A stretch of DNA of 64,000 nucleotides from Dillenia suffruticosa (taxonomy: Eukaryota; Streptophyta; Magnoliopsida; Dilleniales; Dilleniaceae): assembly GCA_033439265.1 (NCBI GenBank), contig JAVTVX010000010.1, forward strand, positions 2,356,001 through 2,420,000, given 5' to 3'. The notes beneath the pieces are model-generated. The model had not been told where the DNA came from. It saw nothing but the letters and a program-made list of their open reading frames with translations, and did not search any database. How positions within the stretch are numbered: the stretch's first letter is position 1; every line of letters starts with the position of its first letter. Made by a program: the position numbers and the translations under genes. Below, in pieces: positions 35,240-47,764 of the stretch.

Positions 35240-35364
35240 CCCTTCGTCGCTCACTCTCTCTCTCTAGGGTTTTGATTTGATCAAACATCAAAGGCTTTTA
35301 CGCTAAAAGAGGGTTTCTTTCTAAAACAGTTTCTGCTATAGACCCTTAGTGGGAAAGTTTATTT

Positions 35365-35603
35365 ATGAAGGTTTTTCTATGGTTTTGCCATACCACAGTT
35401 TAATATTGAAGTGGTAAACTGGTGGTGGGTGAAGTGATTTTCATTAGGGTTTCTTTTTCTTGCAGATAATTCAGTCAAAACGAGTCATGATCTCACATGA
35501 GGCATCCTCAAATGTATGAGATCTCAATTGGGTTTTGAAGATTCAACACTATAAGTGAAGTGATTTAATGCGTAGAGTTTCTAAAGTTGTGTACTTGCTT
35601 TAA
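35365..35603 (+). other. Three short upstream ORFs in the SMR leader
   Basis: If the leader is unspliced, it carries complete small ORFs at 35365-35403 (12 codons plus stop), 35487-35519 (10 codons plus stop) and 35568-35603 (11 codons plus stop). All precede the main start at 35714 and could lower its translation. Splicing of a leader intron ending at 35465 would remove the first. Confidence 0.4.
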
Positions 35604-35713
35604 ATTTGAAGAAGAGAGAGAATACCATCCCACCATCTCCTTTTTGATCAACAAATTGGTAAAGTTTTCAAACCACAGAACTTTACTCTCTCTCTCTCTC
35701 TCTCTCATATCAA

Positions 35714-36082
35714 ATGGGTAAAACAAGAAGAGGACAAAGAACAAGAAGGAGTACTTTGAAATCAAAAGGAGATCATCAAGAGAAGAAGAAAAAGGAAGCA
35801 ACAATGGATATTCATTCTTCTAACTCCTCAACAACTACAAGCTTTAATGGTTCGCCAAAGATCGAACGCATAGATTTCGAGCGCATAGATGTCTCGAGCC
35901 ATGGCTGCTCAACGCCAAAAGGGGAAAGGTTTCGGATACCAGAGATTCGCACGTGTCCACCAGCTCCAAAGAAGAGAAGACTCGTCTTGAATTGCTCTTC
36001 AGAGAGGTCTCCTATAGCATTCTTCGCTCCGCCGGAGATCGAGCTCTTCTTCTTCTGTGCTCTTCGCGGTATTTCTGTTTGA
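35714..36082 (+). CDS. SIAMESE-related (SMR) cyclin-dependent kinase inhibitor
   Basis: A single-exon gene of 122 residues. The N-terminus (residues 1-45) is Lys/Arg- then Ser/Thr-rich. The SMR signature follows: CSTPKGERFRIPEIRTC at about 66-82, PPAPKKRR at 83-90, and PIAFFAPPEIELFFFCALRG near the C-terminus. The last resembles the FFxPPDLExFF motif of the family. SIAMESE-related proteins bind CDK-cyclin complexes in the nucleus, block mitosis and promote endoreduplication or stress-induced arrest. The motif set and small size match plant SMRs, probably near the SMR4/SMR10 type, but I do not assign a number. The start ATG has a good context (AAATGGG). A second in-frame ATG at codon 31 would remove only the basic N-terminus. 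There are no breaks. Confidence 0.9.
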   Translation: MGKTRRGQRTRRSTLKSKGDHQEKKKKEATMDIHSSNSSTTTSFNGSPKIERIDFERIDVSSHGCSTPKGERFRIPEIRTCPPAPKKRRLVLNCSSERSPIAFFAPPEIELFFFCALRGISV

Positions 36083-36629
36083 AGTGTTTGTGTGTAGTCT
36101 TCGTAGGGTAATACTAGTTTGAAGTAAAATTTTCATCTTTTGGCCTTTTTTTAGTCTATGTCCTTCAAGCTTTATGAAAAGAATATATGGTATAGTATTG
36201 ATGAGGGTTTTATGTGGTTTGAGTGAGTGATCGAGTGATATGGATCTTTAGAAGCAGTATTTTGATAGATAGGTTTTAATGGGTTATTTGTAGTTTTTTT
36301 TTTGTTGGTTTTTATTAATGTTTTTAGAATACAATGGTTGGATTTGAATCAGAAGTTAAGGTGTAGGTGATGAGGTTTGTTCACCTAAAGTTTTTGGCCT
36401 TACTTGCTTTTGCTTTGTCCTCCTTTTTGTTGTGTTTGTAGTCTGTTTCTTGACCCTTTGGTAAGCTTTGAAAGTGTTTTGATAGATTTGAAATTGAGGT
36501 GCGGAGTGAGTTTCAAAGGTTTAATTGTTGATTTGTCAACTTAATAACCATGGACTTCTCTTTTGATTTTATGCACATGGTTGCTTAGATAAAACATGTT
36601 CAGATGTTTAATATATCAACGGAAAGGTT

Positions 36630-36800
36630 TAATGGGTGAAAATATTAAAATTTTTAATTAAATTTTGAATTAGTAATTTGAAATAGAAAAAAATCATATT
36701 GGGGGGGTTTCTTTAAATTAGTCTCGATAATATTCAAACTAAATTAATTAAAATATGATTACGAATACGAATGAGTTATACCAGGAAAAAAGAAACATGT
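36630..36800 (+). repeat. SINE-like repeat, degenerate copy
   Basis: Weak member of the dispersed family. It keeps the tail phrase resembling TTCAAACTAAATTAATTAAAATATGATTACGAATAC. I rely on phrase order (LTR-free, internal AAAAAAT-CATATTG block, then the ATTAGTCGAA-like tail). Confidence 0.35.
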
Positions 36801-38076
36801 TTAATATGAAAACGAAATAAGGCTCCGTTGAATTTTGGGAGGAACTAATTAAAAAATACTACAAAGACAATTTACTCACCAAACAATCAAACAAATGAGT
36901 GATTTGTGCAGTTTATTTAAATTCAAAACAATTATCAAGAATTTGGTGAAAATTCAAAACTTTCGTCTGAATGTGGTTCTTCTCTCTCTTAACCAAGAAA
37001 AGAAGAGAAGAAAATTTAGGTGGATATTCGTGGGTTGTTGTTGGTAAGGCTGATATATGTTTTTACCAAGAGTAACAATATATTAGCATTTCTATATTTT
37101 AAGCATTTAATGTATATACAGTCCAAAAATATTATATATTTATTGAAAATAATGAGGAGCACCATCATTGACACCACTATCCATTATGTTCCATAACGTT
37201 TAAATTCAATCGAGTGACAGACACTATTCAATTGTGGGCTACAATAATTATAAACTCACCCAAAATTGGGACGATCATCATGCTTGTCATTACTTTCAAT
37301 TAAAATAATAATAATAATAAGAAAGAACATAATATTCGACATTAATGGCTACATAATGTAGGACCAAAATGGGGTCCCTCAGATCAGAACGATTGATTTG
37401 AGGAGTGTGAATCAAGAACTTCTCACTTCTGCACTCCCCATATAAGACCTCACAAGAGACTTCTAAATACAGCTTTTACATATTCTCTGGTTGTACACTT
37501 GTCCACACTTTTTCTTTTGTTATACGAGGATACAAAGATTACAAAATTATATGTATTTATAAAATTTTAAATATTAAATATTAAAAGAAATATTTAAATA
37601 AAAATTTTTATCATTCGGACGTATCTTTATAAAAATCATTCGTTCACACTTTATAAACACGAGGAAGAATCAAAAGTGTGAAAATTTTTGTAGCATTGAA
37701 TGATAGTTTGAGAAATAAATTCATTGAAAATATTATAAAATATTCCCTAGCTATTTTTGTCACAGATGCATTTGCTATGCATAATTCAAATGTTCATTGT
37801 CCAGTCGTGAACAGGAGACACTAATTTTGAATGGAAAAAAGTTAAAAATATATGAATGAAGCAAATAAAGTTCTGAGGGTTTTATTATTATTATTTTTTT
37901 GAACTTTTAAATGTTAATAGTACTTTTACAAGAGAGGGGGCAAAAAAAATTAATGGAGAGGCAAGGTGAGGGGTGTAAGATTGGGTTGTCAGATAATGTG
38001 GGGGGGTGTCTGGTGTGTCTGAGCAGAGGCCGACATCATCAGAGAATCCAATGGAGAAGGCCCTCGTGCGGGTGGT

Positions 38077-38240
38077 GATCATTCTAAGTTCTTACCCATC
38101 ACCTCATTTTACAGAATCTCAAGAAAATTTACTCCTCTCTCTCTCTCTCTCTCTCTCTATAATCATTCTAAGTTCTCTTCTCACCCCCACCAACTGATTT
38201 TACGGAATCTGAAGAAAATTTACTCTCTTCTCTCTCTCTC
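38077..38240 (+). repeat. 84-bp tandem duplication containing a CT repeat
   Basis: ATCATTCTAAGTTCT at 38078 recurs at 38162. Both copies continue through TTTTACxGAATCT, AAGAAAATTTACTC and a CT run. Copies differ by several substitutions and small indels. Confidence 0.85.
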
Positions 38241-39497
38241 CCTGTCTACCCTTCTTGCTTTATTACGTACTTAGTTCGCTGTTGATACTCTGGGGCACTC
38301 ATAATGGTCTTTTTGACTTTTTCCTTTCGGCCAATTCTAAACACTTTGGACGGATACACTGCATTTAATACAAGAAAGGCTTGTTTGGATGCCTTCTTTC
38401 AAGTCGGGCATGGATTAGCTGAAATCCACCCTTGTCCAATGGGCGGTCTAAATGGAGCGCCACATTCACGGGTCATACTCACACCATGAGAAAATAATCT
38501 TTGTCTATTTTTTATTAGGAAAAGATGTGGGCTTGATAATAATACTGCATAATCAAATTATCCTTTTCATATAATCATTAAGTAAATTAGAGTGACTAAA
38601 ACTGAATATCTTACCTCAACCTTTTTTTTTTTCTTTTTTTATAAATCACTAATATCCGGTAATTATACAAATATCAACTAAATTTGATTCAAATCAGATT
38701 AAATTTTTAAAGACAAAACTTTCTTAATACCTATTTTCATCATACATAAAATTTAAATTTGATATCTTATTTAATTATTTGATACCCTAGCATAAGGCAA
38801 TAAATATTTTATTTTCGAGATATAAATATATTATGTTAGGTGTATGCCTATATGGATCTTGAACCATTAATTTTTTTTTTTAATTTGTTATTTTGGACCC
38901 ACCCAACTCAAAAAATCATCTAAAAGATTTCTTAACATTTTTGATTCAACACATTTTCTCTAACTATTCAATACAACACCATTCCATCAATTAATATTTT
39001 CAAAAAAATATTATTACTCAAATGTGGAATTATTGTATTTTTCTATTCAAATTTTTTGAAAATGTTTGACATATTTTTTTAGCCTATTCCAAGAGAATTT
39101 CACTTAATCTATTTATTCAATTTAGATTATGAATTTCTTGTATAATTTAGTTTGAGTCATAAAAATAATCTCTTAATATCTAGGATATAATTATTTTTTG
39201 TTGATAGATGTTCACTATGTTATTACTTAAATTACATTTTAGTCAAATTCTATATTTTGTTCAGAGTTGATATCTGATTTATGTAAACTCAGGTGTTCTT
39301 TTCCATCATATAAGAAAGTAGTTTGCCATTCAACCTACAAGCTTGTCATGAGCACTGTTCTCCTGATAACATATTTCCTATGATACCTTTCCTTTTGATT
39401 CCATATCAACCGATAGGAAGGTTTGTAAAATCATCCTCATATCCACAAAATGCTCTTTATCACCATAATTATAAATCAGTTCTATTTGTATTGTCAA

Positions 39498-39750
39498 ATA
39501 ATATGATCATCGATGAACAATCAGTTTAGTGGGATAAACTGATAGATCTCTTAATCAAATTTCAAGTTCAAAACTTAAAAATGAAAAAAAATTATATTGA
39601 GAGAGCCATATCAAGTTTGAAGTTCAAAACTTGAGAATAGAAAATATTACGTTGAGTAATAATTTCCTAAATATGACATCCGTAAATACTCGAATCAAAT
39701 TAGTCGAAATATGATTCTAAATATCAGTGATAGAAACAAAAAAATAAATA
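39498..39750 (+). repeat. SINE-like repeat, possibly two nested copies
   Basis: The head GATGAACAATCAGT...GTGGGATAA resembles a pol III A box; CAAGTTCAAAACTT resembles a B box. A TATTGAGAGAG middle block and a tail with CTCGAATCAAATTAGTCGAA follow. The B-box phrase occurs twice (about 39561 and 39613), so one copy may be inserted in or duplicated within another. Confidence 0.5.
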
Positions 39751-40431
39751 AATGATCAGTCATATGGTTGAATTACTATTCTTTTACTTATATATTTTTT
39801 TTAATTCCGTATGAGAGATGCGAGATTAGTATTAAAACTTTCCTAACTCTACTATAGTAATCTTAATCAACTGAATTATGGTTGATCTTTATCTTGTCAA
39901 CACATGTAATAGATTAGCACATCTTATGTTAAATTAACCTTGAGGTATTTGATGATGACCTTGATTAATGGCACAATCAAATTAGGCCACTATGTGGATG
40001 AGGGGACACAGGTGGGGTTCATCAGGGAGAATCACTGCCACTGATACATGATGAGTGGGTACCTTAAAAAAGCATTAGCGGGATGGAACCTTTAGGGTTC
40101 TTGAATATCTCAATTAATATATGGAATGGGAGCTTTTATGATTATGTTAAAGAGCAGAAAGAATAGGCAAAGGACAGTTTGCATTCATTAGACTTCTCCC
40201 TCTCTTCATAAATGATGTCTTTCCACTTTGCTACCCTGAACGTTACCTTTTTTTCCCTCACTTTGCCGTGGACCCCCTTTTTCTTGGGATTATGAATTTA
40301 TAATCAATTAATTAGAGGTCGACCCATGAATTGTACATCCATTTTATGATTATTCGGACCCATATCAATATTAATATAAAAATAAAAATAAATATGTATG
40401 TATGTATGTATACCGATCATTCTTGTCAATT

Positions 40432-40590
40432 TAGTAAAATGTGATATTAGATTTTTTTAACTTAATTTCAAATTTAAAATTTAAAAATAAAAAAAGCTAT
40501 ATTATAAAAATTATCATTTATATAGGATCCCGCAAACACTCAAATTGAATTTATCAAAATATGATTCAGATTTTAGTAATAAAAAATACT
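40432..40590 (+). repeat. SINE-like repeat copy
   Basis: Shares the block order of the family: a TTTCAAATTTAAAATTT B-box-like part, an AAAAAGCTATATTA block, then CACTCAAATTGAATTTATC and ATGATTCAGATTTTAG. It ends in an A-rich tail. Confidence 0.4.
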
Positions 40591-42035
40591 TATAGAGCAA
40601 TTTTAGATGATTTAATTGGTTCTCCTTTTGAAATGTGATTAAAATTCAAATCTTGATAACTATTTTAGGGTAATTTTAAACCTGTATATAATTATTCAAT
40701 ATGGATCATTTATCCGTTGTTGGAAAATGCTAATAACATTATCATTGCAAGTGAAAAGGGTGATTGATTTCACTACCCAAAAGAATAATACAAATATTAC
40801 ATATCTATAATCTATATATCTATCTATAATGTATATAAAACTATATATCTCGTAGAATTATTTTTTTTGTTAATATCATCCTTGTTAAGAAATGAATTTC
40901 TGATATTACTCTTATGTATTTTACTGAATTTTTAAATCTCCGTATTCTTTTATTCATCGTCTCTCTTTTATCCGTTTGGATTTTTATCTTTAGAGATTAC
41001 TTGTTTTTTATTTACGACACCCTTTTATATATTTCTATATTTATTTATTCAAACTTTATACGTGTGCAGTAACTTCCCCCCTAGTTTATAAATTACTTAT
41101 CTGTTGATCGATTGATATAATCATTTATATTTTAAAAAAATAGTATTTGAAATTTCTTATGTTATTGAAAAAAAGGGGAAAATTAAAAAAAAAAAAAAGA
41201 ACACAACAACAATGTTATTGAAATTTCTTATATTAAATAAAAAGATAAAATAAAATATATTAAACTGAGCTAAAATTTATTTACTACTGCTGCTATTCTT
41301 AATGATAAAGAAGATGTGATATGATCCAAGTCTCCCTCACAGTGACTCCACCATGAATCATCTAATTCTTTTGGCAATTAGTCTCGTAATGGTCGCGGAC
41401 GAGACGCTTATGGGGAATTGCATATTCTGTGTTTCATATTCATTGGATTCCCTCCAAGTACGCCCAATGGCAAGATGCGAGACAAAAAGATAATGAGGAA
41501 GCTTTGTTTTTTAAGTTGTCATTGTGATTAAATATTTTTTACAAAAAAAAAAAGAAAAATAAAATTAAAGAATGAAAATTTATCTTAATTAAAATAAAAT
41601 TATAAACCCAGATAAAATTTGATGTTTAATGATAAAAAAAATAGATAATCAGTTTGTAGAGAGAGATTTAATAACATAAAATAATTTTTATTATCATATA
41701 AAAAAACAATTATATAAATAAACATACGATAATTCATATAACTGACTATATTCAATAGGGTAAAAATTTGATTATTATTATTATTGTCTTATACGTTGCT
41801 CACGTTACTAAAAAATGAAGCAACTATAACAAACCTCCAAGGTGATATTCATTTAATAACTGGTGACATTCACGAATATCAAAGTTCGCCTGGCTCTAAA
41901 TTTCCCACATGAGAGCTGTTAATTGAATTTAAGTTTTCTAGGCTCTAAACTCCATGAACTATAATTTTAGTGACATTTATCAGAAGGTAAACTCGTGAAA
42001 GATTTAAACTATTCAACCATTACCATGCATGTGAG

Positions 42036-42039
<4 letters not shown>

Positions 42040-42077
<38 letters not shown>
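42040..42077. repeat. (GA)n microsatellite, 38 bp
   Basis: Uninterrupted AG/GA dinucleotide run. Confidence 0.97.
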
Positions 42078-42080
<3 letters not shown>

Positions 42081-43794
42081 AGAATATAGACACATTGGAA
42101 TGAGGATTATTCTAGTTTTAAAGTGAGTCTTTAATTTTTATAAAGAAACTGCATTTGGATTGATGCCTTTTTCTACCAACGTGGGAGATTTTTCAATTCC
42201 AAATGATGTTCATATATAGGCAAGGTCTTGGGATGAACTTTTACTGTGCCAACATTTGTAACTTTTCTAGAATCCTAGGTTGCTTCTTTCAAAATGGGAA
42301 AAGAAAAAATAAAATAAAATCAATTTCTTCCGCTTCTGGGTCAAAATCCCGTGGCCCTACTTTGATCAATTTGGTGTAATAATCCCTTTAGTCATATTGC
42401 TTTTGTGCACCCCATGAAGCACACAATTGGATTAAAAAAACAAAAAAAAAAAAAAAGAGTATTCAAAACCATTCTTATATATGCGAACACATATTTCAGA
42501 TGGGTCAAGAACCCTTAATTGGGTCTTGTCAAATTAATGGGGGACACTTTAATTTTCCAAGGTTAAAAAAGAGAGCAAAACGTTACTGATTGCGGTGCTA
42601 GACACTTGGAAAAAGGATAAGGATCATATCAAATCAAGCCGGAATTCCAACATTAACAACCAGAAACAAGTAAAATGAGAACCCTATCTCTTGTGAGAAT
42701 AAGGGTAAATGAGATTGTGAATTTTGTAAATGTAGATATGATGTAAATGCTAGCTATTAGGGACGACCAAATCTCTATCGTTACCCATAAACATTATTCG
42801 ATTAAAACCATAAAATCATTTTTCGAACCTTTTTTTAATATTTTGAATAGTTATTTGTTTTTCGAATTTTGTTTTGAGTAAAATCAAATTTTAATTTAGT
42901 TATTTGAATAGTTATCGATTTTAATAATTTTTATTTTGATCAAACCAAATTAATCAAAATAGTTAAAATATATATATACTTTTAAACAATTTTTATTAAT
43001 GTAAATATTAATATAATATTATAACTAAATTTTAAAAAAGAAAAAAAATATATATTATAACAAAAAAAATTCTAAAAGAGATGATATAATATTATAACTA
43101 AAAGTTAAAAAAAATACCTTAAAAGTTATTTTAATGTAATTCATATTTTGTTATTTTGTTTAAAATTTGAATGATATAATTTTTAAATTGACATATTATA
43201 ACTTATAATTATTAGTGAATTTTAGATTTTAAACTTTTATATAGATAAAAATAGAAAGTATAATTACTTAAAACTATTATAGAGATTTCAATAATTTAAT
43301 TAATTTGAATAATCCAATCGAATTAACCGTCTAATTCTATCAGCTTTTGGTTTATTAAATTGATTATGATTAAAAGAATTATATAATCAAATTAAAAACA
43401 TTATTTTAATTATGATTTGATTGAATATTTTACGCTTTGCTCTAGTTAGATCTGAGGAGGTTTTGGAAGTGGTTTGAAGAATCAGAAGAGCTGGGGATCC
43501 AGGTGCAAGGAATTCAAGATGAAGCAAGTGTAACGGCCAAATGGAAAGATGAACTCCACGTCGAGTTTTTCTCAAATGGGGAGACTAATATAGAGGAAAG
43601 ACCCTTAAGTTTAAGAATTGAGTCAACGGCACAAAAGAAGGATTTAGGGATCAAGTTTGTGATCCAAAGAGGTTAAAACATATGGTCGGAACAAGGAAAA
43701 AACAGTCAAACCGAACTGTCAAAAGTGTCGAGGCGCCCTCGAGGTTCCACCGCAATGCAACTCTTAGATAAGAGAACACCACAACGATCAATAA

Positions 43795-44000
43795 ACAATT
43801 GATTTAATGGAATGGAATACTAAATTTCTTAATAAAGTTTCGAATTTGAAAATTGAGAATGAAAAAAATAATTCTGAGAGAGTCGCCCTTTAAAAAAAAG
43901 ATTATATTGAGAAAACCGTTCATTAAATAGATCTCATAGACGTTCAAATTAAATTAGTCGGATTATAACTCTGAATACTGCAGTGAAAAAAAAAAAAAGT
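43795..44000 (+). repeat. SINE-like repeat copy with A tail
   Basis: It has the head, the phrase TTTCGAATTTGAAAATTGAGAATG (B-box position), a repeated TATTGAGAAAACC block, a GTTCAAATTAAATTAGTCGG tail, and ends in a run of 13 A near 43986-43998. Confidence 0.5.
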
Positions 44001-44496
44001 ACTGCAACACCTGTTGCGAGTGAAATCCATATCTTTCCAAATTTTTTTTTTCCAGTTTCAAATTAGGTTTCTTCCTTACTGGTTGTCTAGGGTTATTACG
44101 ACTCTAGAATAAGAATTTTAGGGTCTTAATTTGGTTTAGAGTTTTAGACAATTTAATCTCTCGTTCTCTCGTTGTTTCTTAGATTTTTTTTTTTTTTTTT
44201 TTTGTATTTTCTCTTAATAAAGAACTAATTTCTTTACATTTGGAGTGGACTCCCCAATACCTTCATCAAAATTTCCTTTTTGCGAACATAAGGATTACAA
44301 GTTAGTAACTTTCCCCTGTTACAGCTTTCTCAGGGTGGGAGTCAAGTTCAACTAGCGTGTTAATTGAGTTGGGTTCAAGTTAGTTAGATTTGCAAATAAT
44401 TTCATATTTGAACTTGATTCAAATAGTATATTTATTATTTATAAATAATAACAAATTATAATGTAAAATTTTTATTAATTAATTATCTCAATTACA

Positions 44497-44608
44497 AGAA
44501 ATGTTTACCTCGAAATTGCAAGATCAAAATGCAAAACAATTAATGAGCCCAATGATACTCAAATTGGATTAATTGAGTAAAATTCGGATACCGATCGGTG
44601 AAAACAGA

Positions 44609-44612
<4 letters not shown>
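44497..44612 (+). repeat. SINE-like repeat, 3' half, next to a TAA repeat
   Basis: Only the tail part is clear: GATACTCAAATTGGATTAAT, TCGGATACCGATCGGTG, then AAAACAGAAA and the (TAA)n microsatellite in the place of the A tail. Confidence 0.4.

Positions 44613-44650
<38 letters not shown>
44611..44650. repeat. (TAA)n microsatellite, 40 bp
   Basis: About 13 TAA units. The apparent Asn-rich open frame across it is a translated repeat. Confidence 0.97.
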
Positions 44651-44651
<1 letters not shown>

Positions 44652-44832
44652 CAAAACAATTAAAAGGGACTCCCAATGTTCTATCAGTTTGGGCAATTAT
44701 CGTGGTCCCGGTTATTCAAAAAGCCCGATCAACCTCAAATAAGGTCTCTGACTCTATAAATTTAGCCTTTTAACAAATGGGCTTGATGGGCTAGTCCACA
44801 CCCATACATTTCAATGGGGCTAGTGTTTTGGA

Positions 44833-45020
44833 TTTTTTTTTTTTTTTTTAATAATCGATCGATATCTAAAATCATATTATAATTAATTCGATCAGAGTAT
44901 TATCGGATTCAATTTAAAAAAAACTCTCTTAATATAGTCTTTTTAATTTTTAAATTTTAAATATAAAATTTGATTAAAGAACCTGATACTCTTATCCACT
45001 GACCCAACTATCGATGATAA
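44833..45020 (-). repeat. SINE-like repeat, minus strand, best-preserved head and tail
   Basis: Read on the minus strand, it starts with a GGGTCAGTGGATAAGAG phrase (A-box-like), followed by GTATCAGGTTCTTTAATCAA, a TATTAAGAGAG block and a tail CTCTGATCGAATTAATT. It ends in a 17-A tail (T-run at 44833-44849 on the plus strand). Length of about 190 bp and this layout fit a tRNA-derived plant SINE. Confidence 0.55.
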
Positions 45021-45544
45021 ATGTGGTTAGTATGTTATAGATAGCATCCGTTAGTAATACACTCGGGCCCTATAATACTCTATCAGTATTAGTCGGTAAC
45101 TCGGAGACCAACGGTGAAGTACCCAAATATTTATATTCCTAAGATTAATTTTTCAAAATATTGGTTAGAGTTGTTATAAAAAAAATATTTTATCAAAATT
45201 TTAAACTAAAATAAATTCATTAAAACGATAATTGCAAAATGTCACTTAGAGTATGTTTTGCTTGGTTATTAACTTTTTACTTTTGATATACAATTAGTTT
45301 TTAATCTATAAGAAATTGAAAAAAATTATTAAAAGAGTTATTTTTTTAAATTGTTTTAAGTATTTAATTAAAAAAACTGAAAAGTAATTTATTTGTTAAT
45401 ATGATAAAAATGTTATATAATTGTCTCTCTCTTTTTTTTTTTTGTAAAAACAAAAATACTTATTGAAGCTTGGTGCGTGGTGGTGTGCAAAGGTGGCAGG
45501 TGATGGCTTTGCGAGAGAATGCAAAATCAAACTCTTTTGGGTGG

Positions 45545-45720
45545 AATGCTCAAAGGTATTCAACCTTTTTAATTAAAAATCTCAAATTTGAGTCCTGAAA
45601 ATGACGAAAAAGAATTTAAAAGAGTCAACCCCTAAAATGAACCCTACAGTACTCAAACTGGATTAGTCTGACAAACCTTAAATATTGTGAAAACCCAAAA
45701 AAAAAAATAAAGCACTATAA
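45545..45720 (+). repeat. SINE-like repeat copy with A tail
   Basis: It has GGTATTCAACCTTTTTAAT, TCAAATTTGAGTCCTG (B-box-like), AAAAGAGTCAACCCC, and ACTCAAACTGGATTAGTCTG. It ends in a run of 11 A near 45700. Confidence 0.45.
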
Positions 45721-46256
45721 GAAATGACAAATTGTTAAGATTTATATGATTTAAGTTGGAATCAAAGTTTCGGTATTTATAAATAATTAGGTTTAATATA
45801 GTCTTTTATTTGATAAAAAAGAAATTATAGTAATAAATTAATAATTACAAATAACAAAACTTTATTTCTGATTTTTAACTTATTTTAAATAGTTTGATTT
45901 ACATTTTTTCCATTTTTCTTTTTACCTAAAAAGTAGAATTTACCTATTTATAAGCCAAACTATTAATAAATAATAAATTAAGTTGCTTTGTAAAGTTCAA
46001 ATTTTTTTTATAGAAAAATTGTAATCGTACACATAATTTATTGGTTCAATACATCTTATGCATATAATTTATAAATTATTATTTTTAATAACTTTTTATT
46101 TTTCTTAAAAAATAATAACTAAAATTTTTACCATCATAAAAACTGTCGGCATGCTAAAACCACACCAAAAAAAATGGCGGCCCTCCCTCTCATCCGACAA
46201 AATATACACCCAGAACACGTAATATTAAAAGGTATTTTGGACATACAAAAATAGTT

Positions 46257-46257
<1 letters not shown>

Positions 46258-46298
<41 letters not shown>
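46258..46298. repeat. (CT)n microsatellite, 41 bp
   Basis: Uninterrupted CT dinucleotide run. Confidence 0.97.
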
Positions 46299-46303
<5 letters not shown>

Positions 46304-46452
46304 CGTTGGTAGATTAAAGAGAATGGATATGGTGTCCATATAGAGGGATGCACCCACGTTAGAGGTGGTGTTCTAAAGATCTGCCAAAGATTTCATTGCA
46401 CGTTTTTTAATTCGCTGTCGATGTTCACATCATCTCGTATGGATTACTTGGA

Positions 46453-46454
<2 letters not shown>

Positions 46455-46484
<30 letters not shown>
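46455..46484. repeat. (AT)n microsatellite
   Basis: Run of alternating TA about 30 bp long. Similar AT runs occur at 5259-5280, 6346-6368 and about 34969-34993. Confidence 0.95.
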
Positions 46485-46488
<4 letters not shown>

Positions 46489-46879
46489 GTCTGATAGATA
46501 AGTATTCGTAGTGTTTTGAAATCCAGAGCGGAGTACGAACCGATCATGCCAAGGGGTTAATGGGTTATTGAGTCAAATCGGATGAAAAATCTAAATAATA
46601 TTATCATGAAATCATAAATAAACTTAAATTATAATATACAAATACAACAAAAATCTATGACTTAGTGATGAATGTTATGTATTTTTTCATCCTATTCTCA
46701 TGTTCGAGACAAGTGCAATTTTCTCACACATATTTTGTACTAAAAAAATCGGGTTGGATTGGGGCCGTTTTATCGGTCTTACCTGGGTTTTGATTGGTTT
46801 TTTCAAAACTGGTTCTACAAAGAGATCTAGATCGACTGTTGGTCTAGTTCCCAATTGGACTAGCCGATCCAATCCAAGT

Positions 46880-47040
46880 TTCAAAATACTGAATATTCGG
46901 AATTATATTCTGATTAATTTCACTCAAATTATTGTAAATTCTTTTTAGAAAAAATTCTCTCAACGTAATTTATTTTATTCATAAAATTTAAACTTGAATT
47001 TTGATTAAAAAAATTAACTTTTTTTGTTAAACTAATTATC
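46880..47040 (-). repeat. SINE-like repeat, minus strand, degenerate
   Basis: On the minus strand it shows TTAATCAAAATTCAAGTTTA, a TACGTTGAGAGAATT block and a tail with AATTTGAGTGAAATTAATCAG and ATAATTCCGAATATT. These are in the same order as the other copies. Confidence 0.45.
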
Positions 47041-47764
47041 CGGCGGTTGAGACTATTTGGTATATATTGCTTCTTAATTTTGTCTCGTCCATGTGGGGCA
47101 TGAGAAGTGGAAGTGGGTCATCTTCTCTTGGGCGATTCCATGTGTCCGATGAGAGGATTTTCATTGTTCTATTGCCATGTTTCATTTCATGGGGAAAGAA
47201 AATCGATGAGCATTAGAAATTCCAATGGTTTAGAATGGAAGGTGGACGCCTTTATTTTTTTTTCTTTTTTCTTTTTGCTTTTGATCTTGCTCTGGATTAA
47301 GACAAACTGCTTTCTACCAAGGTTGCATGATTTTTATCTTGCACCATGATATTTGATCCAAAATTTTAAATTATTTTTATTAAAATGAGTAAGACCAATT
47401 ATAAATAACTACGTATAGCACCGCCATGATACTTGCAAAAGACAACCTAGGAACAAGACAAATGATTGATTTGAACCACGAAGTGCAATAATTATTCTTA
47501 AATGAGATAATATGAATTTAATGAGGGTAGAATTATAATTTTTATCATTAAAAGTTGGTGAAGGGTATATTTTGGAGACAAAGGCCATCTTCCGCAGTTC
47601 TTAAATCATTTGTCCTAAGATTTTAACATATCAAGAAAACTTTATCTCAAAATCAAATTTAGTGGGATGCATGGCTAAAAACTTCATATTAAGTGGTCAC
47701 AGGATTTAATTGTGGTGTGCATAGTTTTAACACTAAAAACATTACAGTCATATTGCATGTATCA

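Noticed and set aside
44573..44773. Open frame with Asn run
   Set aside because: Translation of the TAA microsatellite at the end of a SINE-like copy.
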